The notes below the pieces were generated by a model. The model saw only the letters and a list, made by a program, of their open reading frames with translations, was not told where the DNA came from and searched no databases. The translations under genes and the position numbers were made by a program. A stretch of 18,819 nucleotides of DNA from assembly GCA_050872785.1 (NCBI GenBank), contig JBNMHO010000017.1, forward strand, positions 1-18,819, written 5' to 3'. Within the stretch, counting starts at the first letter, position 1. The number at the start of each line of letters is the position of its first letter. This DNA comes from UBA7862 sp050872785. Its GTDB lineage: Bacteria > Bacillota > Clostridia > Christensenellales > UBA1242. Positions 6,061 through 13,541 of this stretch are shown here, one piece after another.

Positions 6061-6093
6061 AGTTTAATTTTTATGTCGGCTTTGGGTAGATTT

Positions 6094-7770
6094 CTAGGAA
6101 ATCTTGTTCCACATGGCAGTGGCGACAACATCGAAGTCTTGGTAGATATAGTCCGAGGTGCTGGGGCGGACATCGTTCACTATAGATACATAATCTATTT
6201 TGCCTTTGAAGTTGCGTCCACTTTCGGGAGTTGTAGTATTAGAACCTGCCTCTGCTCCTACAAAAATACAGTTGTTGGCGTTATAAGCAATCTTCCCTGA
6301 GGAAAATTCCGCACTGGTGCCAGTTAGCATGCCGTCAATATAAATTCTGGCGTAATGTCCGTCAAAGGTGAGTGTGAACGTGTGATAGCCACTGGAAATT
6401 TGTGTTAAGGGAACGGAACATATTGCATGTTTATATCCAATCCCGCTGTCATACACGGCAAATCTAATATAACTGCCCGCAACAGTACTATCATCAACAT
6501 TATTAGGTTCAATATTCCACCCGCCACTATCTGTGCAACTAATAAGTCGCATGGTATTATTTACTGCTCCAAAATCAGCCCAGTTATTCATACTTGCCCT
6601 AATGGTGACGGTTAGTTTGTCTGTATACATATATTGTCTGCCGAGGGTTAAAAAGTTTGAGCCCGAAAAGGTTGTTGGGGTTATTAAATTATTACCATAG
6701 GTTTCGGGATAGGTGTATGCCCCAGTGCCAGTGGCAACTGAGTTTTCTATTGATACATAGTCGATTGTGCCTTTGAAAAATTCATAATCATTGCTTGGTG
6801 TAGTTGCATCCTCATCGGATTCTGCACCAATAAAAATTCCATTTTCCGAGTGGTAGATGATTGAACTTGAATTGTATGTACACGTTCCAGTCAAAACCCC
6901 GTCAATGTAAAGCCGAGCATATGAACCATCAAATGTACCAATAATTGTATGATATCCGCTGACTAGATTTGAAAGTGAGATGTTAGAATCAGCACATGCA
7001 TAATTGCTCACATCGCTATCGTAAATGGCAAACCTTATTTTATTTGACGTAGTACCATGCAATGCCCAACCAGCGGCTTGTGCGCAACCGACAAAACGAT
7101 ACAATTTTGTTGATAACTCAGTCCAATCATCCATAAATGCCCTAACTACGACAGTGAACTTATCTGTGAACATATAGTCACGACCGAGGGCGATATAGTT
7201 TGAGCCAGTGAATGTTGTTGGTTCGATTAAATTTTTTCCATAATGCCAACCAGCAAAAGTATGCCCCGAGTATGTTGGAGTGACATTCGGGACTGAGGTT
7301 GTTGAGCCAACTTCCCCCGCATAGGTTGGAGAAAGTGAATTTGATAAAGAGCCGTTGTTATAATCAACTTTTAGGTCATGCCCCCATATGGCAGTTAAAG
7401 TGTGTTCAACGGTTGTAATATTTTGGGTTGTGGAAGTGATATATTCGTCATTAAACTTCCAACCTACAAAAGAATAACCCGCCTTTGTGGGAATAGGCAG
7501 GTCACCGTAAGTGTCACCAAGACGAACTAGCTTAGAGGATACCCCCCCCCCTATTGTGGATAACTCGCCGCCGTTTGGGTCAAAAGTCACTGTATATGTT
7601 GGTCTTGTATATTTTACTGAAATATTTGAATTTGCTTGTTGGTGTGTTGCCCCATATATTAGAACTCCTAAAATAGCCATAATCAAAGTGTAAAGAACGC
7701 AAATTGTTATCTTGTTTTGCTTATGATAAAACCTATTCAGCCATAACACAAAGCGTTCATATTTGGTCAT
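6094..7770 (-). CDS. Membrane-anchored surface protein: InlB B-repeats plus two LamG-like domains
   Basis: The start is the ATG at 7770 (558 residues), with GGGGGA nine bases upstream; the frame is open to 7938 but that stretch is the hairpin-rich leader. Residues 1-20 are basic and polar. Residues 21-41 (ITICVLYTLIMAILGVL and on) form one membrane segment, so the rest should face outward. A first InlB B-repeat (Listeria-Bacteroides type) spans about 58-129: TYTVTFDPNGG to GYSFVGWKF and LTAIW. A second begins at 133 (YNNGSLSNS to HTFAGW) and its last strand, DVVATAMW, appears only at 547-554. Between them sit two similar beta-sandwich (LamG/concanavalin-like) domains, about 182-345 and 362-535, each ending FKGxIDYVSI. 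No LPxTG or other C-terminal anchor is seen. Ten consecutive G fall at Gly74-76. Adhesion or glycan binding is an inference. Confidence 0.85.
   Translation of the reverse strand: MTKYERFVLWLNRFYHKQNKITICVLYTLIMAILGVLIYGATHQQANSNISVKYTRPTYTVTFDPNGGELSTIGGGVSSKLVRLGDTYGDLPIPTKAGYSFVGWKFNDEYITSTTQNITTVEHTLTAIWGHDLKVDYNNGSLSNSLSPTYAGEVGSTTSVPNVTPTYSGHTFAGWHYGKNLIEPTTFTGSNYIALGRDYMFTDKFTVVVRAFMDDWTELSTKLYRFVGCAQAAGWALHGTTSNKIRFAIYDSDVSNYACADSNISLSNLVSGYHTIIGTFDGSYARLYIDGVLTGTCTYNSSSIIYHSENGIFIGAESDEDATTPSNDYEFFKGTIDYVSIENSVATGTGAYTYPETYGNNLITPTTFSGSNFLTLGRQYMYTDKLTVTIRASMNNWADFGAVNNTMRLISCTDSGGWNIEPNNVDDSTVAGSYIRFAVYDSGIGYKHAICSVPLTQISSGYHTFTLTFDGHYARIYIDGMLTGTSAEFSSGKIAYNANNCIFVGAEAGSNTTTPESGRNFKGKIDYVSIVNDVRPSTSDYIYQDFDVVATAMWNKIS
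7542..7551 (-). repeat. G10 homopolymer inside the surface-protein gene
   Basis: Ten C on the plus strand, read as ten G in the coding strand (three GGG codons plus the G of GTA, residues 74-77). It is the only such run in this AT-rich window. Gain or loss of one base would shift frame before the whole ectodomain. Confidence 0.85.
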
Positions 7771-7825
7771 TTTAAAAATCCCCCATTTAAACTTATTATA
7801 TCTAAAATAAAACGTTTTTATGAAA

Positions 7826-7924
7826 CCACCTATTCGTAGGTGGGGGCCCCGAAAGTAGCAGCGTAGCGAAACTTTTGGGGTAAAGGAAAGCCTGCCTAAA
7901 AGTTGAGTGGTTGCGACAGCAACC
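7826..7924 (-). promoter_or_regulatory. Hairpin-rich leader of the InlB/LamG gene
   Basis: Three compact stems lie between promoter and start codon: CCACCTA/TAGGTGG with loop TTCG (7826-7843); CCCCGAAAGT/ACTTTTGGGG (7847-7880, one G-T pair); GGTTGC/GCAACC with loop GACA (7909-7924). The stretch is visibly richer in GC than its surroundings. It could be a structured 5' leader or a small palindromic insertion. I match it to no known riboswitch. Confidence 0.5.
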
Positions 7925-7958
7925 CGAATAAGTGGCACGGCTTGACGCTGTCTGTAAA

Positions 7959-7987
7959 AGTTTAAAATATATGAAGAAAAATGTCAA
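7959..7987 (-). promoter_or_regulatory. Probable promoter of the InlB/LamG gene
   Basis: Perfect TTGACA (7982-7987) and TAAACT (7959-7964) on the minus strand, 17-base spacer. This gives an untranslated leader of about 180 bases that contains the hairpins. Confidence 0.6.
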
Positions 7988-7988
7988 G

Positions 7989-8015
7989 AAAAAAGAAGAA
8001 TGTTTTATTCTTCTT
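7989..8015 (-). terminator. Terminator overlapping the end of the S1-domain gene
   Basis: Minus-strand AAGAAGAAT and ATTCTTCTT (8007-8015 with 7993-8001) form a 9-bp stem with a 5-base loop and a T run (7989-7994). The stem includes the last codons and stop of the S1 gene, and the next promoter's -35 begins two bases after the T run. Confidence 0.75.
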
Positions 8016-9141
8016 CCTTAGATTTATTTTCTCTGTCGAAGTTGAAGGTCATTGAGCCGTCACGATTGCGGGCAAGTTTGACTACTTCTGGTTCTTCTTG
8101 GGTGGCTTTTAGGCTTAGGGACACTTTGCAGTTTTCTGGGTCTAGGGCAATGATTTTTAGGTCAAGTTCTTGTCCGACTTTTGCCACCTCGTAGATATTT
8201 CTGACAAAATAATGTGATGCTTCCTTAACATGCAACAGTCCTTCAAGCCCGTCACCAAAGCCAACGACTGCCCCGAACGACAAAATCTTTTTGACTGTGC
8301 AATGGACAATATCGCCAACGTGATATTGTTTAAGTTTTTCTATTGTTGGGTTTTGTTGCAGCGCTTTGTAACTTAATGACACTTTGCCTTGTTCTCTATC
8401 ACATTTGATAACTTTAAATTCATATTCCTTGCCAAGTTCAAAGACTTCACTTGCTGGTTTGTCTTTTTCGTAACTGGCTTCGCTGTTGTGAACTAAGCAG
8501 TCAACGCCGTCAACATTTACAAAAGCACCAAAGTCTGTAAATCTGACGACTTTCCCTTTAACAATTTTGTCCACATACATTGCTTCCCAAAATGCAGTTT
8601 CCTTGGTGTGTTTTTCGTTTTCTTCAACGGCTTTTATGGAAGCGATAATCTTTTTGTTCAAAAGGTCAATTTCAATAACGATTGCTTTAAGTTGTTTGTT
8701 GACGTAATTTTCTAGATTGTTATCCACACGTCTGATTGAAATTTGGCTGTATGGCACAAAAACTTCAAAATTGCCCAACTTGCTTTGAAGACCACCATGC
8801 ACTGCGTGAGTGATAATAATTTCAATTTCGTCACCAATTTGAAGGTTGTTAATCATTTGCTCGCCACGTCTGATTTCGTCTGCTTTTGCTTTTGACAAAA
8901 TAACGGCACCGCTTTCGTCCTTTGTGTTTGTGATAATTGCTTCAAATTTGTCACCTATCTTTACATCTTTCAATGCGTCAAGTTCTTCTGGCAGATAAGG
9001 CACAAGTCCGTCCTTTTTGCCGCCAATGTTTACAAGCAGTCCACTTTTCATCTCTGCAACGGCGACTGCCTCCACCTTTGCACCAACTCTAAATCTAACA
9101 AAAGTTCTATCTATGTTGTTTAAATTAAATTTCTCATCCAT
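8005..9141 (-). CDS. rpsA: 30S ribosomal protein S1-like, four S1 domains
   Basis: The 378-residue protein has four S1/OB-fold RNA-binding domains at about 19-86, 102-170, 192-259 and 275-346. The third shows the classic FTDFGAFVNVDGVDCLVHNSE, and the third and fourth end KVSLSYKA and KVSLSLKA. Four domains and this length fit the short S1 of Gram-positive bacteria (six domains in E. coli). It should bind mRNA at the small subunit and assist initiation. The C-terminus is acidic (KSKEEE). The only in-frame start is the ATG at 9141, but the good AAAGGAG site is 15 bases away and is ideally placed for another, out-of-frame ATG at 9152. It has its own promoter and terminator. Confidence 0.88.
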   Translation of the reverse strand: MDEKFNLNNIDRTFVRFRVGAKVEAVAVAEMKSGLLVNIGGKKDGLVPYLPEELDALKDVKIGDKFEAIITNTKDESGAVILSKAKADEIRRGEQMINNLQIGDEIEIIITHAVHGGLQSKLGNFEVFVPYSQISIRRVDNNLENYVNKQLKAIVIEIDLLNKKIIASIKAVEENEKHTKETAFWEAMYVDKIVKGKVVRFTDFGAFVNVDGVDCLVHNSEASYEKDKPASEVFELGKEYEFKVIKCDREQGKVSLSYKALQQNPTIEKLKQYHVGDIVHCTVKKILSFGAVVGFGDGLEGLLHVKEASHYFVRNIYEVAKVGQELDLKIIALDPENCKVSLSLKATQEEPEVVKLARNRDGSMTFNFDRENKSKEEE

Positions 9142-9152
9142 TGTTTGTCCAT
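9120..9152 (-). CDS. Short ORF (10 codons plus stop) overlapping the S1 start
   Basis: ATG at 9152, four bases after GGAG, reads MDKQWMRNLI and stops at 9120, overlapping the first 22 bases of the S1 gene in another frame. It is better placed for the ribosome site than the S1 start itself. It may be a regulatory leader ORF. A one-base sequence error that hides a longer S1 N-terminus would give the same picture. Confidence 0.3.
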   Translation of the reverse strand: MDKQWMRNLI

Positions 9153-9171
9153 TAAACTCCTTTATACGCAG

Positions 9172-9180
9172 ATTGTATCA
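9172..9180 (-). promoter_or_regulatory. Extended -10 promoter of the S1 gene
   Basis: TGATACAAT on the minus strand (TG at 9179-9180, TACAAT at 9172-9177) is an extended -10. The -35 position falls in the T run of the preceding terminator and has no good match. Transcription would start near 9165, leaving little more than the ribosome site before the first ATG. Confidence 0.55.
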
Positions 9181-9188
9181 GACTTTTC

Positions 9189-9222
9189 AAAAAAAACAAA
9201 CTACTTTTTCATAGTTTGTTTT
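9189..9222 (-). terminator. Terminator of the flavoprotein-plsC unit
   Basis: AAAACAAACTA (9193-9203) and TAGTTTGTTTT (9212-9222) form an 11-bp stem with an 8-base loop. Eight T follow on the minus strand (9189-9196). Confidence 0.88.
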
Positions 9223-9272
9223 CTAAATTATAATTATTTCCCACTTTTTGAAAGAAAATCAGTGAAAATGGC

Positions 9273-9932
9273 TCATTTCTTTCTACATTTATTAAGTTTT
9301 TTAGATTGTTTTAGTACTTTCTTTTCTAAAACATACTCGTCATATGCGTTTTTAAGTGCCAAAATTTCTTCCCTTAATCTTATTTCACCCGATTGCATTG
9401 CGTCTTTCAAATTTTGCCCTTCCTCTATTTTTAATTCAAAAGGTTTGCCGATAAGCACAGTGTTTTTTCTAAAAAATCTATGTTTCTTGACGATATAACA
9501 TGGCAAAATTGGTGTGCCAGACTTCAAAGCAAACAAACATGCGCCACCCTTTATGTCATCGTTTTCGTCAAAGTTTTCTTCCCTTGTTCCCTCTGGGAAT
9601 ATGCCCAAATTTTGACCTTTTTTCAGAACGGAAAAGACTTCTTTTGTTTGTGAAAGGTTTAGTCCTTGTGACCTATCGATTGGAATTCCGCCAAAAACGT
9701 GCTTCAGCCAAAATCGTTTCCAAGAGGTTGAAAATAGCTCCTTTTTGGCAAGATATCTAACCCGTGACTTAGTTGCCATATCAATCAGTATGACGTCAAA
9801 ATTGCTTTGGTGATTGCAGATTATTATATAGTTTTTCTTTTTGTCAATTTTGCAGACACGTCTTACACGAAATGGTGCTAAAAGTCTAAACGGAACCCAT
9901 GCAAGGATAATGCAAATCCAAAATAAAATCAT
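9273..9932 (-). CDS. plsC: 1-acyl-sn-glycerol-3-phosphate acyltransferase (PlsC family)
   Basis: A 219-residue membrane-associated acyltransferase that would add the second acyl chain to lysophosphatidic acid in phospholipid synthesis. Seen: a hydrophobic N-terminus (MILFWICIILAW), the catalytic NHQSNFD block (His41, Asp46), GGIPIDRS (81-88) and FPEGTRE (EGTR at 114-117). Length and motif spacing are normal for PlsC. The ATG at 9932 overlaps the flavoprotein stop as ATGA, with GGAGG in the preceding bases, so the two are translationally coupled. The C-terminus is lysine-rich. It could also act in a side pathway with another acyl donor, but the motifs fit PlsC well. Confidence 0.92.
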   Translation of the reverse strand: MILFWICIILAWVPFRLLAPFRVRRVCKIDKKKNYIIICNHQSNFDVILIDMATKSRVRYLAKKELFSTSWKRFWLKHVFGGIPIDRSQGLNLSQTKEVFSVLKKGQNLGIFPEGTREENFDENDDIKGGACLFALKSGTPILPCYIVKKHRFFRKNTVLIGKPFELKIEEGQNLKDAMQSGEIRLREEILALKNAYDEYVLEKKVLKQSKKLNKCRKK

Positions 9933-11170
9933 CTTTCCTCCGTCCTTTTAATGCACTCTTGAGCCGCTGCAAAGCCAGTTGCAAGTGCAATTTGTATGTT
10001 ATATCCGCCAGTTAGGGCATCGACGTCCAGTGTTTCACCCACGATGAACAAATTAGGAATAAGTTTGCTTTCCATTGTTTTTGGGTTTATTTCTTTTGTA
10101 TCCAACCCACCACTTGTAACAACTGCAAAGTCAATTTTGTCTAGCCCTATTATTTCATATTCAAAATTCTTGAAAGTTTTGATTATGTTCGCTCTATTCT
10201 CTTTTGAAAGGTCACAAATTCGCCTTTCGCCAGAAATACCTGTTTTCTTTATAAACTCGGCAATCAAACTTTGTGGCAAATAGTCCTTTAGCATTGTTTT
10301 AAGTTCTCTTTTTGGGCTGTTTGAAATGTCTGTTTGAAGTCTGGTGTTTAATTCATCTTGCGATAAGGCAGGCTTTAGGTCAACAAGCAATTTTGCCTCA
10401 CTTAGGTCAAACTTATTTGCATAACTTGAAAGTGTTAAAATAGTTGGCCCCGACACGCCTTGGTGAGTAAACAACAACTCGCCAAACTGAGTTAAGTTTT
10501 TATTTTTTGTCCCGTTATTTAAAACTATAGTGGCTTGGATGTTTTTAAGCGTAAGCCCCGCAAGACTGCCATCAAAATCTTTAAGCAAAATTGGAACAAG
10601 CGAAGGTCTTGGAGATATTATATTGTGTCCAAAACTTTTGGCGAATGTGTAGCCATCACCAGTTGAGCCCGTTGTTGGATAAGACTTGCCGCCAGTGGCA
10701 AGAACTACAATATCGCTCTCAAACTTGCCTTTTGATGTATTTACTACAAATCTTTCGTCTTTCTTTATACTCTTAACGGCACATTCTGTTACAACTTTTA
10801 CATTATTCTTCTTTAAGATATTTGCAAATGTTTTTGTTATATCACTTGCTTTGTCACTTTTTGGAAAAACTCGTCTGCCACGCTCAACTTTAAGTGGTGT
10901 CCCATAAGTTTCAAAAAATTGAATTGTTTTTTGTGGTGGGAAAGAATTTATTGCAGAATATAAAAATTTGCTGCCAATTGTAACATTTTGCAGAAATTCC
11001 TCCACTTCGCAAAGGTTGGTGACATTGCACCTTCCCTTGCCTGTTATATACAATTTTTTGCCTAATTTTTCATTCTTTTCCAAAAGTGTTACATGGCAAT
11101 TTTTATTTTCTGAGCAAGCACTGGCACACATAAGTCCACTTGCTCCGCCACCTATAATTACAATATCCAT
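9929..11170 (-). CDS. NAD(P)/FAD-dependent oxidoreductase, BaiN/HI0933 (YhiN) family
   Basis: A 413-residue flavoprotein. Seen: the FAD-binding GGGASG (residues 7-12) with the acidic Glu31 closing the first Rossmann unit, GKKLYITGKGRCNVTN (37-52) that marks the HI0933 family, TGGKSYPTTGSTGDGY in the middle, and GGYNIQIALATGFAAAQ at the C-terminus. The biochemical role of most family members is unknown; BaiN of bile-acid-converting clostridia is one named relative, and sequence alone does not justify that role here. The start at 11170 has no ribosome site; an extended -10 element ends seven bases before it, so the mRNA may be leaderless. It is coupled to plsC by a four-base overlap. Confidence 0.9.
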   Translation of the reverse strand: MDIVIIGGGASGLMCASACSENKNCHVTLLEKNEKLGKKLYITGKGRCNVTNLCEVEEFLQNVTIGSKFLYSAINSFPPQKTIQFFETYGTPLKVERGRRVFPKSDKASDITKTFANILKKNNVKVVTECAVKSIKKDERFVVNTSKGKFESDIVVLATGGKSYPTTGSTGDGYTFAKSFGHNIISPRPSLVPILLKDFDGSLAGLTLKNIQATIVLNNGTKNKNLTQFGELLFTHQGVSGPTILTLSSYANKFDLSEAKLLVDLKPALSQDELNTRLQTDISNSPKRELKTMLKDYLPQSLIAEFIKKTGISGERRICDLSKENRANIIKTFKNFEYEIIGLDKIDFAVVTSGGLDTKEINPKTMESKLIPNLFIVGETLDVDALTGGYNIQIALATGFAAAQECIKRTEER

Positions 11171-11177
11171 ATGTAAT

Positions 11178-11186
11178 ATTTTATCA
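11178..11186 (-). promoter_or_regulatory. Extended -10 promoter of the flavoprotein gene
   Basis: TGATAAAAT on the minus strand (TG 11185-11186, TAAAAT 11178-11183). No clear -35. The start would fall at or within two bases of the ATG at 11170. The terminator just upstream (11227-11265) makes a local promoter necessary. Confidence 0.5.
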
Positions 11187-11226
11187 TACTTTGCCCATAA
11201 ATTAAAGTATTTGCATAAAAAAAATT

Positions 11227-11265
11227 AAAAAAATCCACTTGGCAAATAATAATTGTCAAATGGAT
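11227..11265 (-). terminator. Terminator of the polA-to-pseudouridine-synthase operon
   Basis: Minus-strand ATCCATTTG (11257-11265) pairs with CAAGTGGAT (11233-11241), then CAA with TTG across one mismatch, with a 7-base loop and seven T (11227-11233). Confidence 0.85.
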
Positions 11266-11272
11266 ATATAAT

Positions 11273-12001
11273 TTATTCTACTAAAGAGTTTGTTAAATGT
11301 TTTAGGTATTCCACTTCATAGTCTTTAAGTGGTCGAATTTCGCCACGTTTAAGTCCACCCAAGCGAAGCCCTGCAAAGTTTGTCCTTTTAAGAAATTGAA
11401 CTTCCTTGCCTATTGCATCAAACATTTTTCTTATTTCTCTGTTTTTGCCTTCGTAAATTGTCATTTCAATTTTGGACATGCCATGTTCAAAGTTTACAAG
11501 TTTTGCCTTGCACTTGCCATATCTTTCGCCGTCAATAACAACACCTGCACGAAGAACCGCCAGTTCACTTTCCTTTATTTCTCCCTCAACTTTGACAACA
11601 TATGTTTTTGGGATTTCGAATTTTGGGTGGGTAAGTTTGTAGGTCATATCGCCGTCATTTGTCAAAAGAAGAAGCCCCTCGCTGTCATAATCAAGCCTGC
11701 CAACGGGATATATGCGTCTATCTGTGTCACCAATGAAATCTATAACTGACTTTCTGTCCCTATCGTCAGCAAGAGAGGTCACCACGCCTTTTGGCTTGTT
11801 GAACATATAATACACCTTTTCTTCTGCGGGCGTAATCTTTTGTCCGTCCACCATAACAATGTCTTTCTTTTCGTCAACAGTGGTTGCTAGGTCAACAACT
11901 TTTTTTCCATTAAGTTCCACTTGACCATTTTTTATAAGTTCTTCGGCTTTTCTTCTTGAGCACAAGCCAGATTGTGCAATGTATTTGTTAATTCTAATCA
12001 T
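11273..12001 (-). CDS. rluB: 23S/16S rRNA pseudouridine synthase, RsuA/RluB family
   Basis: A 242-residue enzyme that would isomerise a uridine in ribosomal RNA. The N-terminal S4 RNA-binding domain covers residues 1 to about 50 (RINKYIAQSGLCSRRKAEEL). The catalytic domain begins at YYMFNKPKG (65-72) and has PVGRLDYDSEGLLLLTNDG with the nucleophile Asp104. EGKNREIRKMF and the final KRTNFAGLRLGGL are usual for the family. RsuA (16S) and RluB (23S) cannot be told apart securely by eye; clostridial operons with ytfJ and dacF usually name it RluB. The ATG lies one base after the dacF stop with only a weak ribosome site, so coupling is likely. Confidence 0.9.
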   Translation of the reverse strand: MIRINKYIAQSGLCSRRKAEELIKNGQVELNGKKVVDLATTVDEKKDIVMVDGQKITPAEEKVYYMFNKPKGVVTSLADDRDRKSVIDFIGDTDRRIYPVGRLDYDSEGLLLLTNDGDMTYKLTHPKFEIPKTYVVKVEGEIKESELAVLRAGVVIDGERYGKCKAKLVNFEHGMSKIEMTIYEGKNREIRKMFDAIGKEVQFLKRTNFAGLRLGGLKRGEIRPLKDYEVEYLKHLTNSLVE

Positions 12002-12002
12002 T

Positions 12003-13178
12003 TTACCATTTGTCCAGTATATCTTTTAGTTTAGTTTCGGGCTTTATTGTCCCTACATCTTCAATACTACACAAATCTTCACTAAAAATCAAGTCATTAT
12101 CATAATAAATTTTAACTTCTCCAATTTTTTGTCCTTTTGCTATGGGTGCTTTGACATTTGTTGGATAGTCATATTTAACTGTGTATTTGTCTTCTTCTCC
12201 CTTTTTGCATACGACAGAAAAGCCATTTTTATGATATATTCTGGTGGAAGAATTTTCTCCGTTGTCAACTGTTACATTATCAACAACTTTATATTTTGAT
12301 AGGACATCATAATGTCTATATTCATCATATGCTTTGTTTATAAGTTCCATACTCTCTTCAAACATTGGCCCACAGTTTAAAACCACACACACAACTTCCA
12401 TATTATCTCTTTTGCAAGCCGATACAAGGCATCTACCTGATTTTTTGGTGTAACCCGTTTTGACTCCAATGCAGCCGTCAAGGCTTCTTAAAAGTTTATT
12501 TTTGTTTATAAGGGTTCTGGCAGTGTTGTGTTCCGTTGCACGGATAACATATTTTTGACACGAAACTATTTCTCTGAAAACTGGGTTTTTGAGAGCGACT
12601 GCTGTTATTTTTGCAAGGTCACTGGCGGTTGTAAAGTGTTCGGGGTCGTCAAGTCCGTGTGGGGTGACAAAGTGGCTATCCTTACAACCACATTTAAGTG
12701 CTGTTTCATTCATCATTTCTGAAAATTCTTGGACATTTCCCTTGCCTACTTCAAGGGCAAGAGTTAGTGCGGCGTCATTGCCCGATTGGAGCATAAGACC
12801 ATACAAAAGTTGTTTGATTGTTAGTTGTTCGTTTTCTTTTAGATAAATTGAACTGCCCTCAACAAGTGTTGCGCGTTTTGGAACGGTTACAAGTTTGTCT
12901 AGGTCGTCAACATTTTCAATGACTGTTAGAGCGGTGACAATTTTTGTTGTGCTTGCCATTGGAAGTTTCTCATTTTCATTTTTGGCATACAGAACTTTGC
13001 CTTGTGAGGTTTCAATAACTATCATAGATTTTGCAGAGCAGTTTATTCCCTCTGGGGCGGCTGACACAAAAGTTTTTTGCGTAGCAAAAGATGTTGCAAC
13101 AATTATTGCAGCAATAAACAAAACTGCTAACATTAGCAAACACTTATTGAGTTTTATTTTAAAAAGAGATTTGTCCAT
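12003..13178 (-). CDS. dacF: D-alanyl-D-alanine carboxypeptidase (DacF/PBP5-like)
   Basis: A secreted or membrane-held serine peptidase, 391 residues, that removes the terminal D-Ala of peptidoglycan stem peptides. A signal sequence spans about 1-42 (basic start, then LLMLAVLFIAAIIVATSFA, then SAAPEG near cleavage). All three penicillin-binding motifs are present: STTK (Ser76-Lys79), SGN (132-134) and KTG (240-242). A beta-rich C-terminal domain follows (from about 300), as in PBP5. GGGGAG stands before the ATG, 12 bases after ytfJ. Neighbouring YtfJ and DUF2953 genes point to the sporulation-linked DacF/DacB type, though a vegetative role is possible. Confidence 0.93.
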   Translation of the reverse strand: MDKSLFKIKLNKCLLMLAVLFIAAIIVATSFATQKTFVSAAPEGINCSAKSMIVIETSQGKVLYAKNENEKLPMASTTKIVTALTVIENVDDLDKLVTVPKRATLVEGSSIYLKENEQLTIKQLLYGLMLQSGNDAALTLALEVGKGNVQEFSEMMNETALKCGCKDSHFVTPHGLDDPEHFTTASDLAKITAVALKNPVFREIVSCQKYVIRATEHNTARTLINKNKLLRSLDGCIGVKTGYTKKSGRCLVSACKRDNMEVVCVVLNCGPMFEESMELINKAYDEYRHYDVLSKYKVVDNVTVDNGENSSTRIYHKNGFSVVCKKGEEDKYTVKYDYPTNVKAPIAKGQKIGEVKIYYDNDLIFSEDLCSIEDVGTIKPETKLKDILDKW

Positions 13179-13190
13179 ACACTCCCCACT

Positions 13191-13541
13191 TTATTTCACC
13201 TTTGATACAATGTCTTTGACAATATCTACGACCTTTTCGACATTGCTTTCTGCTTCCACTTTAATAAACTGCACCTTATCCTTTGTTAAGACCAAAAAAC
13301 CAATGGGTGTGATGTTACATCCGCCACCACTTCCACCAGCAAAGGGATAAACCACCTTTTTCTTTTTGGTGTTATATTCGCCTCCACCAGACACAAAGCC
13401 AACTGCCACCTTAGAGATTGGAATAATGCAAGAGCCATCTTGCGAAATGGGGCTGCCGACAATGCAGTCAATGTCCACCATTGATTTTAAGTTTTTTAGT
13501 GTGTTTTCAAGCACGTTTTCCACTGGTTTCTTTACTTCCAT
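13191..13541 (-). CDS. ytfJ: Sporulation protein YtfJ (GerW family)
   Basis: A small protein of 116 residues recognised by the glycine-rich core VYPFAGGSGGGCNITPIGFL, preceded by GSPISQDGSCIIPISKVAVGF and a glycine turn, followed by a short amphipathic C-terminal helix. In Bacillus subtilis YtfJ/GerW is made in spores and affects germination. It suggests the host forms spores or descends from spore formers. The start ATG 13541 follows GAGGTGT. Its first 35 bases overlap the end of the DUF2953 gene, as in the ytfI-ytfJ pair, so the two are coupled. Confidence 0.93.
   Translation of the reverse strand: MEVKKPVENVLENTLKNLKSMVDIDCIVGSPISQDGSCIIPISKVAVGFVSGGGEYNTKKKKVVYPFAGGSGGGCNITPIGFLVLTKDKVQFIKVEAESNVEKVVDIVKDIVSKVK

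Noticed and set aside
7771..7938. Longer N-terminus for the InlB/LamG protein starting at 7938
   Set aside because: That stretch coincides with the hairpin-rich leader, and the ATG at 7770 has its own ribosome site followed by a normal signal-anchor start.
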